NCBI RefSeq assembly: GCF_900104925.1
Contig: NZ_LT629735.1
Coordinates: forward strand, 4,013,001 to 4,077,000
Origin: Opitutus sp. GAS368
GTDB lineage: Bacteria; Verrucomicrobiota; Verrucomicrobiia; Opitutales; Opitutaceae
Reading direction: 5' to 3'
DNA: 64,000 bases
This document shows, piece by piece, positions 17,933 to 27,095 of the stretch. The notes below the pieces were generated by a model. That model saw only the letters and a program-made list of their open reading frames with translations. It searched no databases and was not told where the DNA came from. Made by a program: the position numbers and the translations under genes. Within the stretch, counting starts at the first letter, position 1. Every line of letters starts with the position of its first letter.

Positions 17933-19147
17933 ATGGCCCGCATCCTCATTGTCAGCCCCGGCAGCCCGTGCCGCAATCCGCGCCCCGTCAAGGAGGCGCA
18001 GACGCTGGGCGCGGCCGGACATGATGTGGTGCTGCTTACCGTGAGCGAGTCGCCCGAGCTGGATGTCCTGGAAAAGAACCTCACCGCGGGTGCGGCCTAC
18101 CGGCACGAAACGGTCGGCCGGGACCCGTCTCGTGTGGCGAAGCTGCTCCAGCGGGTGGGCATCCGGCTGGCGGTGCAGGCGACCATCGCCGGCTTCGAGA
18201 CGCTCCATGCCCTTGGCGCGGTCGCGGCGCTGCGCCGTCGCGCCCGGGCCATTCCCGCCGACCTGACCATCGTGCACAACGAGCTGCCCCACTGGATCGG
18301 CTGCATCCTGTTGGACGAGGGCCGCCGCGTCGCCGCGGATTTCGAGGACTGGCACTCCGAGGATTTGCTGCCGGCCGACCGCCGCGGCCGGCCGCTTGCA
18401 CGCCTGCGCGAAGTCGAGCGCCGGCTGCTGCACGAGGCCGCCTACGTCTCGACCACGTCCGCGGCGCTCAGCGCGGCGCTCGCGGCGCGCTACGACAGTC
18501 CGCCGCCGGTGGTGATCACCAATGCGTTCCCGCTCCAATCGGAGCCGCGCTCCGGGCCGGCCGGCCAGCCGCCTGCGTTTTTCTGGTTCTCCCAAACCAT
18601 CGGGCCCGGGCGGGGGCTCGAGGAATTTTGCGCCGCGTGGGCCCGGACGACGCATCCCAGCCGTCTGGTGCTGTTGGGGCAAATCCGCGGGAGCTTCGCC
18701 GAGCGGCTGCGGGCGGGCCTGCCGGCGGCCTTCCGCCCCCGCCTCGCGTTCCTGCCGCTGGTGCCCCCCGGCGATCTGCCCGCGGTCATCGCCCGGCACG
18801 ACATCGGCCTCGCCCTCGAGCAGCCGGCCATTCCCAGCCGCGACCTCACGATCACGAACAAGATCCTGCAATACCTCAATGCGGGCCTGGCGGTGATCGC
18901 CTCGGGCACGGCCGGCCAGCGCGAGGTGTTGGCCCGCGCCCCCGGTGCGGGCCTGGCCGTGGATCCGGCCCAGCGCGAGGCGTTCACCCGGCAGCTCGAC
19001 ACCCTGCTCGCCGACCGGGCGCAAATCGGAGCGATGGGCGCCGCCGCCCGGCGGGCCGCTGAGACCGTCTATTGCTGGGAAAAAGAATCGCCCCGGCTGA
19101 TCGCGCGGGTGGAGGCGGCGCTTGCGCCGCCCCGCCGCAAACCCTGA
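17933..19147 (+). CDS. GT-B-like glycosyltransferase
   Basis: 404 residues. The N-terminus ILIVSPGSPCRNPRPVKEAQTL and the C-terminal nucleotide-sugar domain (PSRDLTITNKILQYLNAGLAVIASG) match family 4-like transferases that keep a short glycine-rich N-terminal loop. The start at 17933 is the first ATG after the preceding stop. The extension upstream lies over the preceding gene. Confidence 0.8.
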   Translation: MARILIVSPGSPCRNPRPVKEAQTLGAAGHDVVLLTVSESPELDVLEKNLTAGAAYRHETVGRDPSRVAKLLQRVGIRLAVQATIAGFETLHALGAVAALRRRARAIPADLTIVHNELPHWIGCILLDEGRRVAADFEDWHSEDLLPADRRGRPLARLREVERRLLHEAAYVSTTSAALSAALAARYDSPPPVVITNAFPLQSEPRSGPAGQPPAFFWFSQTIGPGRGLEEFCAAWARTTHPSRLVLLGQIRGSFAERLRAGLPAAFRPRLAFLPLVPPGDLPAVIARHDIGLALEQPAIPSRDLTITNKILQYLNAGLAVIASGTAGQREVLARAPGAGLAVDPAQREAFTRQLDTLLADRAQIGAMGAAARRAAETVYCWEKESPRLIARVEAALAPPRRKP

Positions 19148-19161
19148 CATTACCCCGGACC

Positions 19162-20526
19162 ATGCCCCGGCTCCTGATTGTCTCCCCGCACTTTCCCCCG
19201 GTGAACACGCCGGACATGCAGCGCGTGCGGATGAGCCTGCCGTATTTTGTCGATGCGGGCTGGGAGGTGGTGGTCCTCACCGTCGACGACCGGCAGCCGC
19301 TCGCTCCCGTGGAGCCCGACCTGCTCGCCACCGTGCCGCGGCCGGTCCGCGTGGTGCGGACGGGGGCCTTTTCCCGCAACTGGTCGCGTTACCTCGGCAT
19401 GAACAACCTCGGCTTGCGCACGCTGCCTCACCTCTACCTCCGCGGCCGGCAGCTGCTCAAGAAGGAAGCCTTCGACCTCGTCTATTTTTCCACCACCCAG
19501 TTCATCGTCTGCGTCCTCGGCCGGGTCTGGCACATGGAATTCGACACGCCCTACGTCATCGACCTGCAGGATCCCTGGCTGAGCGACTACTACCAGCAGC
19601 CGGGCGCGCCACCGCCGCCGGGCGGCTGGAAATACCACTTCTCGCATGCACTGGCCAAGCACCTCGAGCGCTGGACGCTGCGCCAGTGCGCGCACGTCGT
19701 CAGCGTTTCCGGGCATTACCTGCTCGCCCTGCGCCAGCGCTACCGCTGGTTTCACGAGGATTCCGGCTCCGTGCTGACCTTTGGCGCGCCGGACGAGGAT
19801 TTTGCCGTCGCGCGGGAAAAACGGACGACAGCGCCGGCCCTGCTGCCCGCCACCGCCAGCATCAAGATCGCCTACGCCGGCCGGCTGGGCCCGGACATGC
19901 GCCCGGCCCTCGACGTCCTCTTTGCCGCCATCGCGCGATTCAAGGACGCGCCCCGGCCGTTTGAGCTGTTCTTTTTCGGCACTTCCTATGCTCCGGCGGG
20001 CCAGGGCGCGGCGTCGACGACCGACCTGGCGGCCCGCCATGGCATCAGCCACCTCGTGCACGAAAAAACGGCGCGCATCGGCTACATCGATTCGCTCCGC
20101 ATCATGCTGGAGACCGATCTGGCGCTCCTGCTCGGCTCCGAAGATCGCGCCTATTCTCCTTCGAAGGTCTATCCCACGCTGCTCGCGAGCCGGCCGACGC
20201 TGGCGGTCGCCCCCGCCAACAGCGTGCTGGAAGCCAAGATCCAGGAACTGGGCGGGGCGGCGCTGATCACCTTTGCGCCGGGCGCGGGCGGGGCGGCCGA
20301 CGCCGCGCAAAACCTGTCGGCGCTGCTGGCCGGTTTCGCCGGGAATCCCGGCCGGCCGCTCGGCGCCCCTCCGCAGCTGGCCGTGCTGGAGCAGCAATAT
20401 TCGGCGGCCGCCATCGCCCGGCGCCAGCTGGAGGTTTTCAACCGCTTGATTGCGCGATCCCGCACCACCCCACCCCCTCTGCCAGTGGCGGAATATTGGC
20501 CCACCTTGCCGCCCCTCCAGCCATGA
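19162..20526 (+). CDS. family 4-like glycosyltransferase (paralog 1)
   Basis: 454 residues. The N-terminus LLIVSPHFPPVNTPDMQR is almost the same as that of the gene at 21876. They also share RVRMSLPY, YVIDLQDPW, SDYY, PPPPGGWKY and the late segment RIGYIDSLR. The two are clearly duplicated copies that flank a deacetylase and a methyltransferase gene. The C-terminal GT-B domain has YSPSKVYP, a nucleotide-sugar-site-like segment. ATGA overlap with the deacetylase gene. Confidence 0.8.
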   Translation: MPRLLIVSPHFPPVNTPDMQRVRMSLPYFVDAGWEVVVLTVDDRQPLAPVEPDLLATVPRPVRVVRTGAFSRNWSRYLGMNNLGLRTLPHLYLRGRQLLKKEAFDLVYFSTTQFIVCVLGRVWHMEFDTPYVIDLQDPWLSDYYQQPGAPPPPGGWKYHFSHALAKHLERWTLRQCAHVVSVSGHYLLALRQRYRWFHEDSGSVLTFGAPDEDFAVAREKRTTAPALLPATASIKIAYAGRLGPDMRPALDVLFAAIARFKDAPRPFELFFFGTSYAPAGQGAASTTDLAARHGISHLVHEKTARIGYIDSLRIMLETDLALLLGSEDRAYSPSKVYPTLLASRPTLAVAPANSVLEAKIQELGGAALITFAPGAGGAADAAQNLSALLAGFAGNPGRPLGAPPQLAVLEQQYSAAAIARRQLEVFNRLIARSRTTPPPLPVAEYWPTLPPLQP

Positions 20527-21248
20527 AGAACGTCCTCCGTCGGGTGCTCGGCGTCGGACTGGCCTGGTTGCTGCGCCTGCGCAGCCAGCCCTATCCCTTT
20601 CCGCCCGGGGTGGCACTCGTGCTGGCTCCGCATGCGGATGACGAAACCCTCGGATGCGGCGGCCTGCTGGCGCTCAAGCAAGCGCGGGGCGACGCGGTCC
20701 GGGTGGTATTTGTCACGGACAGCGCCGGCTCGCCGGCGGTGCCCGGGCTGTCCGCCCGGCGCCGGGACGAGGCCCTCGCCGCGCTGGCAACGCTCGGGCT
20801 CGCGCACGACTGCGCTCATTTCCTCGGCGCCCCCGACGGGCGGTTGAACTCTCTGGCCCCGGCGGAGGGGGCGAGACTGACCGCCGCCCTCGCGGCGCTG
20901 CTGGCAAAACTCCAGCCCGCGGAAGTCTTCGTCCCCTATCTCGGCGGCGGCAGCAGCGAGCACGATGCCACCGTCCAGCTTGCCCGGGTGGCCCTCGCGT
21001 CGGCGGGAATGTCCCCGCGGGTCTGGGAGTATCCCGTGTGGGCGTGGTGGAATCCCGCCCGTCTGGCCGGGCAGCTGGCGCAACCCGCGCAAAACTTCCA
21101 TCTCAAGCTGGGGGCCGTCCGCGCCCGGAAGCGCGCGGCCCTCACCTGCCACGCCAGCCAGTGCGCCGGCCGGCCGCCGGCCCTGCCCAGCGTGCTCGCC
21201 GCGCTGTGCACCGGCCCGGTCGAATTCTACTTTCACCGGCAGCCCTGA
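20523..21248 (+). CDS. PIG-L/LmbE family deacetylase
   Basis: 241 residues. The zinc-binding motif APHADDETLGCGG (H37, D39, D40) corresponds to the usual PHPDDE. The second-site segment GGGSSEHDATV supplies the later His and Asp. PIG-L enzymes remove N-acetyl groups from GlcNAc-type substrates, so this protein may create a free amino sugar in the glycan. The start is set by the ATGA overlap with the preceding transferase. A basic hydrophobic N-terminus (VLRRVLGVGLAWLLRL) may bind the membrane. Confidence 0.88.
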   Translation: MKNVLRRVLGVGLAWLLRLRSQPYPFPPGVALVLAPHADDETLGCGGLLALKQARGDAVRVVFVTDSAGSPAVPGLSARRRDEALAALATLGLAHDCAHFLGAPDGRLNSLAPAEGARLTAALAALLAKLQPAEVFVPYLGGGSSEHDATVQLARVALASAGMSPRVWEYPVWAWWNPARLAGQLAQPAQNFHLKLGAVRARKRAALTCHASQCAGRPPALPSVLAALCTGPVEFYFHRQP

Positions 21249-21255
21249 ACCCGCC

Positions 21256-21879
21256 ATGGATTCCCTCAAACGCCTCCCCTCGCGCCTGTGGCAAAAATTC
21301 GTCGGGGACCCGGCGGGCCTCGGCCGCCCGGCCCCGGCGGAGGTGTTCGACCGCGAATACCGCAGCGGCAGCTGGGATCATTTCTCCGACTCCACCGAAT
21401 TGCCGCGCTACCTGGCGCTCGCCGGCGCCATTCACCACCACTACCCCGAAAAGCCGGCCGTGCTCGACCTCGGTTGCGGCAACGGGCGGCTGGCCGAGGT
21501 TTTCCAACCCCACCCGTTCTCGCGCTATGTGGGTGTGGATCTGTCAACCGCGGGCCTCGAGCGCGCGCGGACCCTCGCCCTGCCCCGCGTGGAATTTCTC
21601 CTCGGCGACTACGAGACCTGGCGGCCCGCGGGCCGCTTCGATGCCATCGTATTCAACGAGAGCATCGGGTATGCCCGCGATCCGGCCGCCACCCTGGCGG
21701 CGTTCCGCGCGGTGCTCACGCCCGGCGGACTTTTCTTCATCTCGCTGTTCCGCTTTGGCCACGCCGCGGCCCAATGGCGCCGCCTGGCCGGCATCTGCGC
21801 CACCGTGGCGGCGGCGGCCGTGACGGACGCGTCCGGCGAAAAAACCTGGGACATCAAGGTGCTGCGCCCCCGCCCATGA
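21256..21879 (+). CDS. SAM-dependent methyltransferase
   Basis: 207 residues. Motif I AVLDLGCGNGRLAEVF, the acidic motif II region YVGVDLS, and the motif IV-like FDAIVFNESIGYA mark a class I Rossmann methyltransferase. In this place it probably methylates a sugar. Some ABC-exported O-antigens are terminated by methylation, so a capping role in the Wzm/Wzt system is possible but not shown. Overlaps the next gene by ATGA. Confidence 0.85.
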   Translation: MDSLKRLPSRLWQKFVGDPAGLGRPAPAEVFDREYRSGSWDHFSDSTELPRYLALAGAIHHHYPEKPAVLDLGCGNGRLAEVFQPHPFSRYVGVDLSTAGLERARTLALPRVEFLLGDYETWRPAGRFDAIVFNESIGYARDPAATLAAFRAVLTPGGLFFISLFRFGHAAAQWRRLAGICATVAAAAVTDASGEKTWDIKVLRPRP

Positions 21880-23198
21880 AGCGCGTCCTGATCATCAGCC
21901 CCCACTTTCCGCCGGTGAACGCCCCGGACTGCCAGCGCGTGCGGATGAGCCTGCCCTATTACCGCCAGTTCGGCTGGGATCCGGTGGTGCTCGCCGTGCA
22001 TCCCAAGCACCGCTCCGACTGGCGGGACGAATCCCTGCTGGCGGGCCTGCCCGGCGATGTGCCGATCCACTACTGCGGGGCGCTGCCGACGGCGCTCACC
22101 CGCCTGATTGGCATCCAGAACATCGGCCTGCGCTGCGCCGCGTTCCTCAGCCCGCGCGGGCTGGAGCTGCTCACCCAGCAGTCCTTCGACCTGGTGTTCT
22201 TCAGCACCACGCAATATCTCGTGACCCCGCTCGGGCGCATCTGGCGCCGGCAGACGGGCGTGCCCTATGTGATCGACCTGCAGGATCCCTGGCGCAGCGA
22301 CTACTATGAGCGGCCGGGCGCGCCGCCGCCGCCCGGCGGCTGGAAATACCAGTTCGCGCGGCTCACGGCCTGGCTCTGCGAGGAGCGGACCTTCCGCGAC
22401 GCGGCGGGCTTCATGAGCGTGTCGCACCATTATTTCCGCGAGCTGCAGGGGCGTTATCCGTGGTTTGCCAGCCGGCTGCAAACGGTGATCCCGTTCGGCG
22501 GACCCCAGGCCGATTTTGATTTCCTCCGCCAGCATCCCGCGCCTTCGTCGATCCCGCTGAACCCCGCCGGCTGCATCCACTGGGTCGCCGCCGGCAGTCT
22601 CAGCCCCTCCTTCAGTCATGCCCTGCGCGTGTTGTTTGCCGGCCTGCGGCGCCTGCGGCAGCAAAATCCGGCCCTGGCCCAGCGGCTGCGCCTTCATTTT
22701 GCCGGCACCAGTTACGCCCCTCCCGATCAGGCGCCCTTGACGGCAAAGCCGATTGCGGAACTCTATGGCGTCGGCGACCTCGTCACCGAATATCCCGTGC
22801 GCATCGGTTATCTCGACTCCCTGCGCCTGATGCAGGCCGCCGACGGCCTGCTGCTGCTGGGCTCGGACGACCTCACCTATTCACCCTCGAAGATTTATCC
22901 CAGTTACATGACCGACCGGCCCATCCTGGCCCTTGTCCATCACGGCAGCCTGCTCGGCGAGCTGCTCGAACGCCTGCGCTGCGCGCGGCTGGTCACCCTG
23001 CTGGTCCCGGGCAAGGAGACCGAGCCGGCCGGTGAGGTCGCCGGATTCTTCCAGGCCGTGGCGGAACAGCGCAACGCGAGCCACGAGCAGCCGGCGCGCG
23101 ATTCCCGCTGGTTCCAGGAGCACCTGCTCGCCGAGGTCTCCACCCGGCGGCAATGCGCCCTGTTCGACGAAGCCGTGGCCCGGGCGGGCCGCGCCTGA
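21876..23198 (+). CDS. family 4-like glycosyltransferase (paralog 2)
   Basis: 440 residues and a close paralog of the gene at 19162: the N-terminus VLIISPHFPPVNAPD, the block QRVRMSLPYY, and YVIDLQDPWRSDYYERPGA are shared. It retains the RIGYLDSLR and YSPSKIYPSYM segments. The two copies probably add sugars to related acceptors. The duplication brackets the deacetylase and methyltransferase genes. Confidence 0.8.
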   Translation: MKRVLIISPHFPPVNAPDCQRVRMSLPYYRQFGWDPVVLAVHPKHRSDWRDESLLAGLPGDVPIHYCGALPTALTRLIGIQNIGLRCAAFLSPRGLELLTQQSFDLVFFSTTQYLVTPLGRIWRRQTGVPYVIDLQDPWRSDYYERPGAPPPPGGWKYQFARLTAWLCEERTFRDAAGFMSVSHHYFRELQGRYPWFASRLQTVIPFGGPQADFDFLRQHPAPSSIPLNPAGCIHWVAAGSLSPSFSHALRVLFAGLRRLRQQNPALAQRLRLHFAGTSYAPPDQAPLTAKPIAELYGVGDLVTEYPVRIGYLDSLRLMQAADGLLLLGSDDLTYSPSKIYPSYMTDRPILALVHHGSLLGELLERLRCARLVTLLVPGKETEPAGEVAGFFQAVAEQRNASHEQPARDSRWFQEHLLAEVSTRRQCALFDEAVARAGRA

Positions 23199-23207
23199 AT
23201 TACATCC

Positions 23208-24659
23208 ATGGAATACGTCAGCCGCACGCCCCTGCCCGACGAGACCGCGATGGACTACGCCATGCTCGGCGGCGCCCACGCCGAGCGCGGCCGCCGCCTC
23301 TTTGCCACCGGCCTGGTGCTGCTCGGCGTCATTCTGCTGTATCTGGTCTACACGGCCCAGGTGGATGACATTCTCCACCTGGGACTAGGGTTGATCATGT
23401 TCACCCTGTCCGTGCTCCCCTCGCTCCTGTGGGCCCGTGCCGGCGGCAGCCGGTTTCCGGTTTTTGAAACCATTCTCATCCTTTGCGCCAGCGCCTATGC
23501 CATGCCGGTGTTGAATGCCCGCGAGCAACTCGCCGGCTATTCCCCGGACGTGATCACCAAGGCCAGCCTGACGGTGATCCTCTACCAATTGAGCGCGATC
23601 CTGACCTATGTCGGCACGCGCGGCGTGCCGGGCCGGACCCCGTTCTGGCGCGAATCCCTCATCACCAACCGGGTCGAGAAGCTGATGGTCTACGGTCTCC
23701 TCCTTTCCAGCACCTACATCTGGATCAGCACCTTCACCACCTGGATACCCGGTGACCTCGAGAGCATCCTGCGCGCCATTTTTTACGGCGTGAGCATCCT
23801 GTGCACCTTTGTCAGCAGCCAGCGGTGGGGGCGGGGCGAGCTGACGCAGACCGAAAAGGCCGTGGTGCTGTGCACGGTGATTCCCCAGATGATCATGATG
23901 AGCGTCGGCCTCATCCTGATCTCCTCCATCAGCCTGCTCGGCATCGCGCTGCTCGGCTACCTCTGCGGGGGGAAGCGCATTCCCTGGCTTGTCGTCATCA
24001 TCACCTTCCCCGTGCTGGCCGTGCTGCACACCGGCAAGACCCGGATGCGGGAGATATACTGGCAGGCGGACGTCCCCGCGCCCACCCTGACCCAGCTGCC
24101 GGCCTATTATGCCGAGTGGATTGATTTCGGGCTTCAGCCGACCAGTGGCGACAAAACGATCGGCCACAAGATGCTCGAGCGCACGTCGCTGATGCACCTG
24201 CTCTGCCTCATCATCGACTACACCCCGGGGCGGCAGGATTACCTGTATGGCAAGACCTATGCCTATGTCCTGCCCCAGCTGATTCCCCGGTTCTTCTGGC
24301 ATGACAAGCCCCGCTCCCATGTCGCCACCTACGCACTGGCCATTTACTACGGATTGCAACGCGAGGAAGACACGGCGACCACCACCATCGCCTTCGGTCT
24401 CGTCACGGAAGCCTACGCCAATTTCGGCCTGTTCGGTGCGCTCATGCTCGGGGTGTTCTGGGGCTTCTGGCTGAAAAAGCTGCAGATTTGGTCGACCTTC
24501 AGCCCCATGTTCTCCTTTGCCGGGCTGCTGATGGTCCTGCTGACCGCCTGGGCCTTCAATGCCGAGCTGACCTTGGCGGCTTGGGTGTCGTCATTGCAGC
24601 AGGCCGTCATCGCGGTTCTCGGCCTGCCGCTGCTCATTCGCAGCTTTTTCGGCAACTGA
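23208..24659 (+). CDS. oligosaccharide repeat-unit polymerase (Wzy-like)
   Basis: 483 residues with about ten to twelve membrane helices and a large periplasmic loop near residues 280-390. The segment LPQLIPRFFWHDKPRSHVA, followed later by ATTTIAFGLVTEAYANFG, matches the conserved region of O-antigen/EPS polymerases. It should join repeat units at the periplasmic face. Its presence beside a Wzm/Wzt exporter is unusual, since that exporter normally moves already complete chains. Confidence 0.78.
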   Translation: MEYVSRTPLPDETAMDYAMLGGAHAERGRRLFATGLVLLGVILLYLVYTAQVDDILHLGLGLIMFTLSVLPSLLWARAGGSRFPVFETILILCASAYAMPVLNAREQLAGYSPDVITKASLTVILYQLSAILTYVGTRGVPGRTPFWRESLITNRVEKLMVYGLLLSSTYIWISTFTTWIPGDLESILRAIFYGVSILCTFVSSQRWGRGELTQTEKAVVLCTVIPQMIMMSVGLILISSISLLGIALLGYLCGGKRIPWLVVIITFPVLAVLHTGKTRMREIYWQADVPAPTLTQLPAYYAEWIDFGLQPTSGDKTIGHKMLERTSLMHLLCLIIDYTPGRQDYLYGKTYAYVLPQLIPRFFWHDKPRSHVATYALAIYYGLQREEDTATTTIAFGLVTEAYANFGLFGALMLGVFWGFWLKKLQIWSTFSPMFSFAGLLMVLLTAWAFNAELTLAAWVSSLQQAVIAVLGLPLLIRSFFGN

Positions 24660-24666
24660 CCGGTTC

Positions 24667-25842
24667 ATGCGCCGCCTCGCCGTCATCCTGTCGCACCCGG
24701 TGCAATACTACAGCCCGTGGTTCCGCTGGCTGCGGGCGAACACGCCGCTTGAGTTCCGCGTGTTCTACCTTTGGGAGTTCGGCGTCACCGCGCAGCGCGA
24801 CCGGCAGTTCGGGACCACCTTCCAATGGGACGTGGATCTCCTCGCCGGCTACGAATCCGAATTCGTGCCGAACGTCGCGCGCGATCCGGGCACGCACCAT
24901 TTCGGTGGGCTCGACAACCCGGCGCTGGTCGACCGCCTCGCCGCGTGGCATCCCGGGGCCGTGCTGCTCTTCGGCTACAACTGGCGTTCGCACCAGCGCG
25001 CGCTCTGGTGGGCGCGCCGCCACGGCGTTCCCCTGCTTTTCCGCGGTGATTCCCACCTCCTCGGCCGGACGGGCCTGCCCTTCCTGCGCCGCCAGCTGCT
25101 CCGGTTCCTCTACCGCCAGTTCGCCGCGCTCACCTATGTCGGCGCCGCCAACCGGGACTACTTCCGGGCGTTGGGCGTGCCGGAAAAAAAGCTCTTCTTC
25201 GCCCCCCACTCGGTCAATGCCGCACACTTCGATCCCGCCGACCCGGCCCCGCAGGCCGCGGCAGACCGGCTGCGGGCCGATCTCGGCCTCGCGGGCAAGC
25301 GCGTCGTGCTCTTCGCCGGCAAGTTCTCGGCCGCCAAGCAGCCCGCGGAACTGCTCGCGGCCTTCCAACATGTGGCCACCTCCGCCGACGCGCTGCTCTT
25401 TGTCGGCGACGGCGACGAGCGGTCGCGGCTGCAGAAACTCGCGGCCGCGCACCCCGCCACCCACGTCCGCTTCCTGCCCTTTGCCAACCAGAGCGAAATG
25501 CCGGCGCGCTACCGGCTGGCCGACATCTTTGTGCTGCCCTCGCGCGGCCACTATGAGACGTGGGGCCTCGCGGTGAACGAGGCGATGCACCTCGGCGTGC
25601 CCTGCCTGGTTTCGGACCTGGTCGGCTGTCAGCGCGATCTGGTCACGCCCGGCGAAACGGGCTGGGTTTTCCCGGCGGCGGACCCGGCCGCCTTGGCCGC
25701 CGCGCTGCGCACCGCCTTGCGCACGCCACCCGAGGAAATGTCGCGGCTTCGCCGAAATGCGTGCGCGACCGCCGGGCGTTACACCTACCAGCAGACCAGC
25801 GACGGCCTGCTCGCCGCCCTGGCCAGCCTGCCACCGGCCTGA
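24667..25842 (+). CDS. glycosyltransferase family 4
   Basis: 391 residues. The N-terminus RRLAVILSHPVQYYSPWFRWL is typical of transferases with an N-terminal SHPVQYYSP motif. The C-terminal signature is in RGHYETWGLAVNEAMHLGVP near residues 295-315 (E-x7-E). The segment KRVVLFAGKFSAAKQP opens the C-terminal Rossmann domain. Starts 7 bases after the polymerase gene. Confidence 0.88.
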   Translation: MRRLAVILSHPVQYYSPWFRWLRANTPLEFRVFYLWEFGVTAQRDRQFGTTFQWDVDLLAGYESEFVPNVARDPGTHHFGGLDNPALVDRLAAWHPGAVLLFGYNWRSHQRALWWARRHGVPLLFRGDSHLLGRTGLPFLRRQLLRFLYRQFAALTYVGAANRDYFRALGVPEKKLFFAPHSVNAAHFDPADPAPQAAADRLRADLGLAGKRVVLFAGKFSAAKQPAELLAAFQHVATSADALLFVGDGDERSRLQKLAAAHPATHVRFLPFANQSEMPARYRLADIFVLPSRGHYETWGLAVNEAMHLGVPCLVSDLVGCQRDLVTPGETGWVFPAADPAALAAALRTALRTPPEEMSRLRRNACATAGRYTYQQTSDGLLAALASLPPA

Positions 25843-25844
25843 AC

Positions 25845-25907
25845 CATGCGCCTTCACCCGAGCCTAAGTATACTATTAGTTGACATCAACTGACGGCCCG
25901 CGAACCC
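25845..25907 (+). other. AT-rich spacer with a small palindrome
   Basis: This 65-base gap is the only clearly AT-rich break in this part of the coupled gene chain. It holds AGTTGA-CA-TCAACT (25878-25891), a TATACT hexamer at 25869 and a TTGACA hexamer at 25880, but the two hexamers are not correctly spaced for one promoter. A 15-codon ORF starts at 25845 and ends at 25892. It may be an internal regulatory site or the scar of a lost gene. Confidence 0.3.
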
Positions 25908-27095
25908 ATGCGCATCACCATTGTCAGCGGTTTCTTCCTGCCCATGCCTCCGGTTGGCGGCGGGGCCACGGAAAAATCCTGGCACCGGCTCGGGCAGGAG
26001 TTCGCCGCGCGCGGCCACAAGGTGACCATGATCTCGCGCCGCTGGCGGGGCTTTCCCCACGACGAGACCGGCGCCGGCATCCGGCATCTGCGCCTGCCCG
26101 GCTGGGACCACCAGAGCAGCCTGCTGCGCAACCTGCTGCTCGATTTCTGGTGGAGCTGGCGCGTGTTCTTTGCCCTGCCGAACGCTGACATCGTCGTGGT
26201 CAACGCCGTTGCGCTGCCGGTCTGGCTTGGCTGGCTGAAACCCCGGGCCGGACGGGTGGTCATCATGACCGGCCGCATGCCGAAGGGCCAGTATCGCCGC
26301 TACCGCGCCATCGCCCGGGTGCTGGCGGCGAGCAGTTATGTTCGCGACCGCGTGCTGGCGGAAAACCCCGGCCTGGCCCCGGTCACGCAGCTCTACGGCT
26401 ATCCCATCGACTGGCGGATGCTGAACGAATCCGCCGGCAGCGCCCCGCCGACGATGCCGCCGTTCGCAGCCACCGAGGTTGTGTTCGGGTTTGTCGGTCG
26501 CATCCATGAGGAGAAGGGGCTCATGCTCCTGACCGAGGCGCTCCAACTCCTGGCCGCCCAACCCGGCTTGCCACCCTGGCGCCTGTTGCTGTGCGGCCCG
26601 ACCGATGTGGCCCGCGGCGGTTCCGGCCCCGGGTTCCGCAGCCGGTTGATGCGGCAGCTCTCCGCCGTGATGCCCACCGAGCGCTTCCATCTGCTGGACC
26701 CGCAGTTCAACGAGCGCACGCTGGCCGGGGTCTATCACCGCCTGCAGGTTTTCTGCTACCCCAGCCTCGCCGCGCAGGGCGAGACTTTCGGCGTCGCCGT
26801 GGCCGAGGCCATGGCCGCCGGCGCCGTGCCGGTCGTGTCGCGGCTCGCCTGCTTCACCGATTTCGTGCGCGACGGGCAGAACGGCCTGGTCTTCGATCAC
26901 GACGCCCCCGATGCTGCGGCCCGGCTGGCCGATGCCCTCCGCCGCCTGTTGACCGACGCCGACCTGCGGACCCGTCTGGCCGCGGCGGCCCGGCAGGACG
27001 TCAGTTCCTATGATTACGCCGCGTATGCCGGACGTCTGCTCGCCGACTTCGAGCAGTTGACCGCCCCCGCAAAGCCCGCATCCTCCGCCTCGTGA
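25908..27095 (+). CDS. glycosyltransferase family 4
   Basis: 395 residues. The N-terminal sugar-acceptor loop is PMPPVGGGATEKSWHRLG. The C-terminal signature GETFGVAVAEAMAAGAVPVVS lies near residue 290, with E-x7-E. KGQYRRYRAIARVLAASSYV is the middle linker. It begins after the AT-rich spacer, so it may have its own promoter. GTGA overlap with the next gene. Confidence 0.87.
   Translation: MRITIVSGFFLPMPPVGGGATEKSWHRLGQEFAARGHKVTMISRRWRGFPHDETGAGIRHLRLPGWDHQSSLLRNLLLDFWWSWRVFFALPNADIVVVNAVALPVWLGWLKPRAGRVVIMTGRMPKGQYRRYRAIARVLAASSYVRDRVLAENPGLAPVTQLYGYPIDWRMLNESAGSAPPTMPPFAATEVVFGFVGRIHEEKGLMLLTEALQLLAAQPGLPPWRLLLCGPTDVARGGSGPGFRSRLMRQLSAVMPTERFHLLDPQFNERTLAGVYHRLQVFCYPSLAAQGETFGVAVAEAMAAGAVPVVSRLACFTDFVRDGQNGLVFDHDAPDAAARLADALRRLLTDADLRTRLAAAARQDVSSYDYAAYAGRLLADFEQLTAPAKPASSAS

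Noticed and set aside
25869-25907. Standard sigma-70 promoter
   Set aside because: TATACT lies upstream of TTGACA, so the two hexamers do not have promoter order or spacing.
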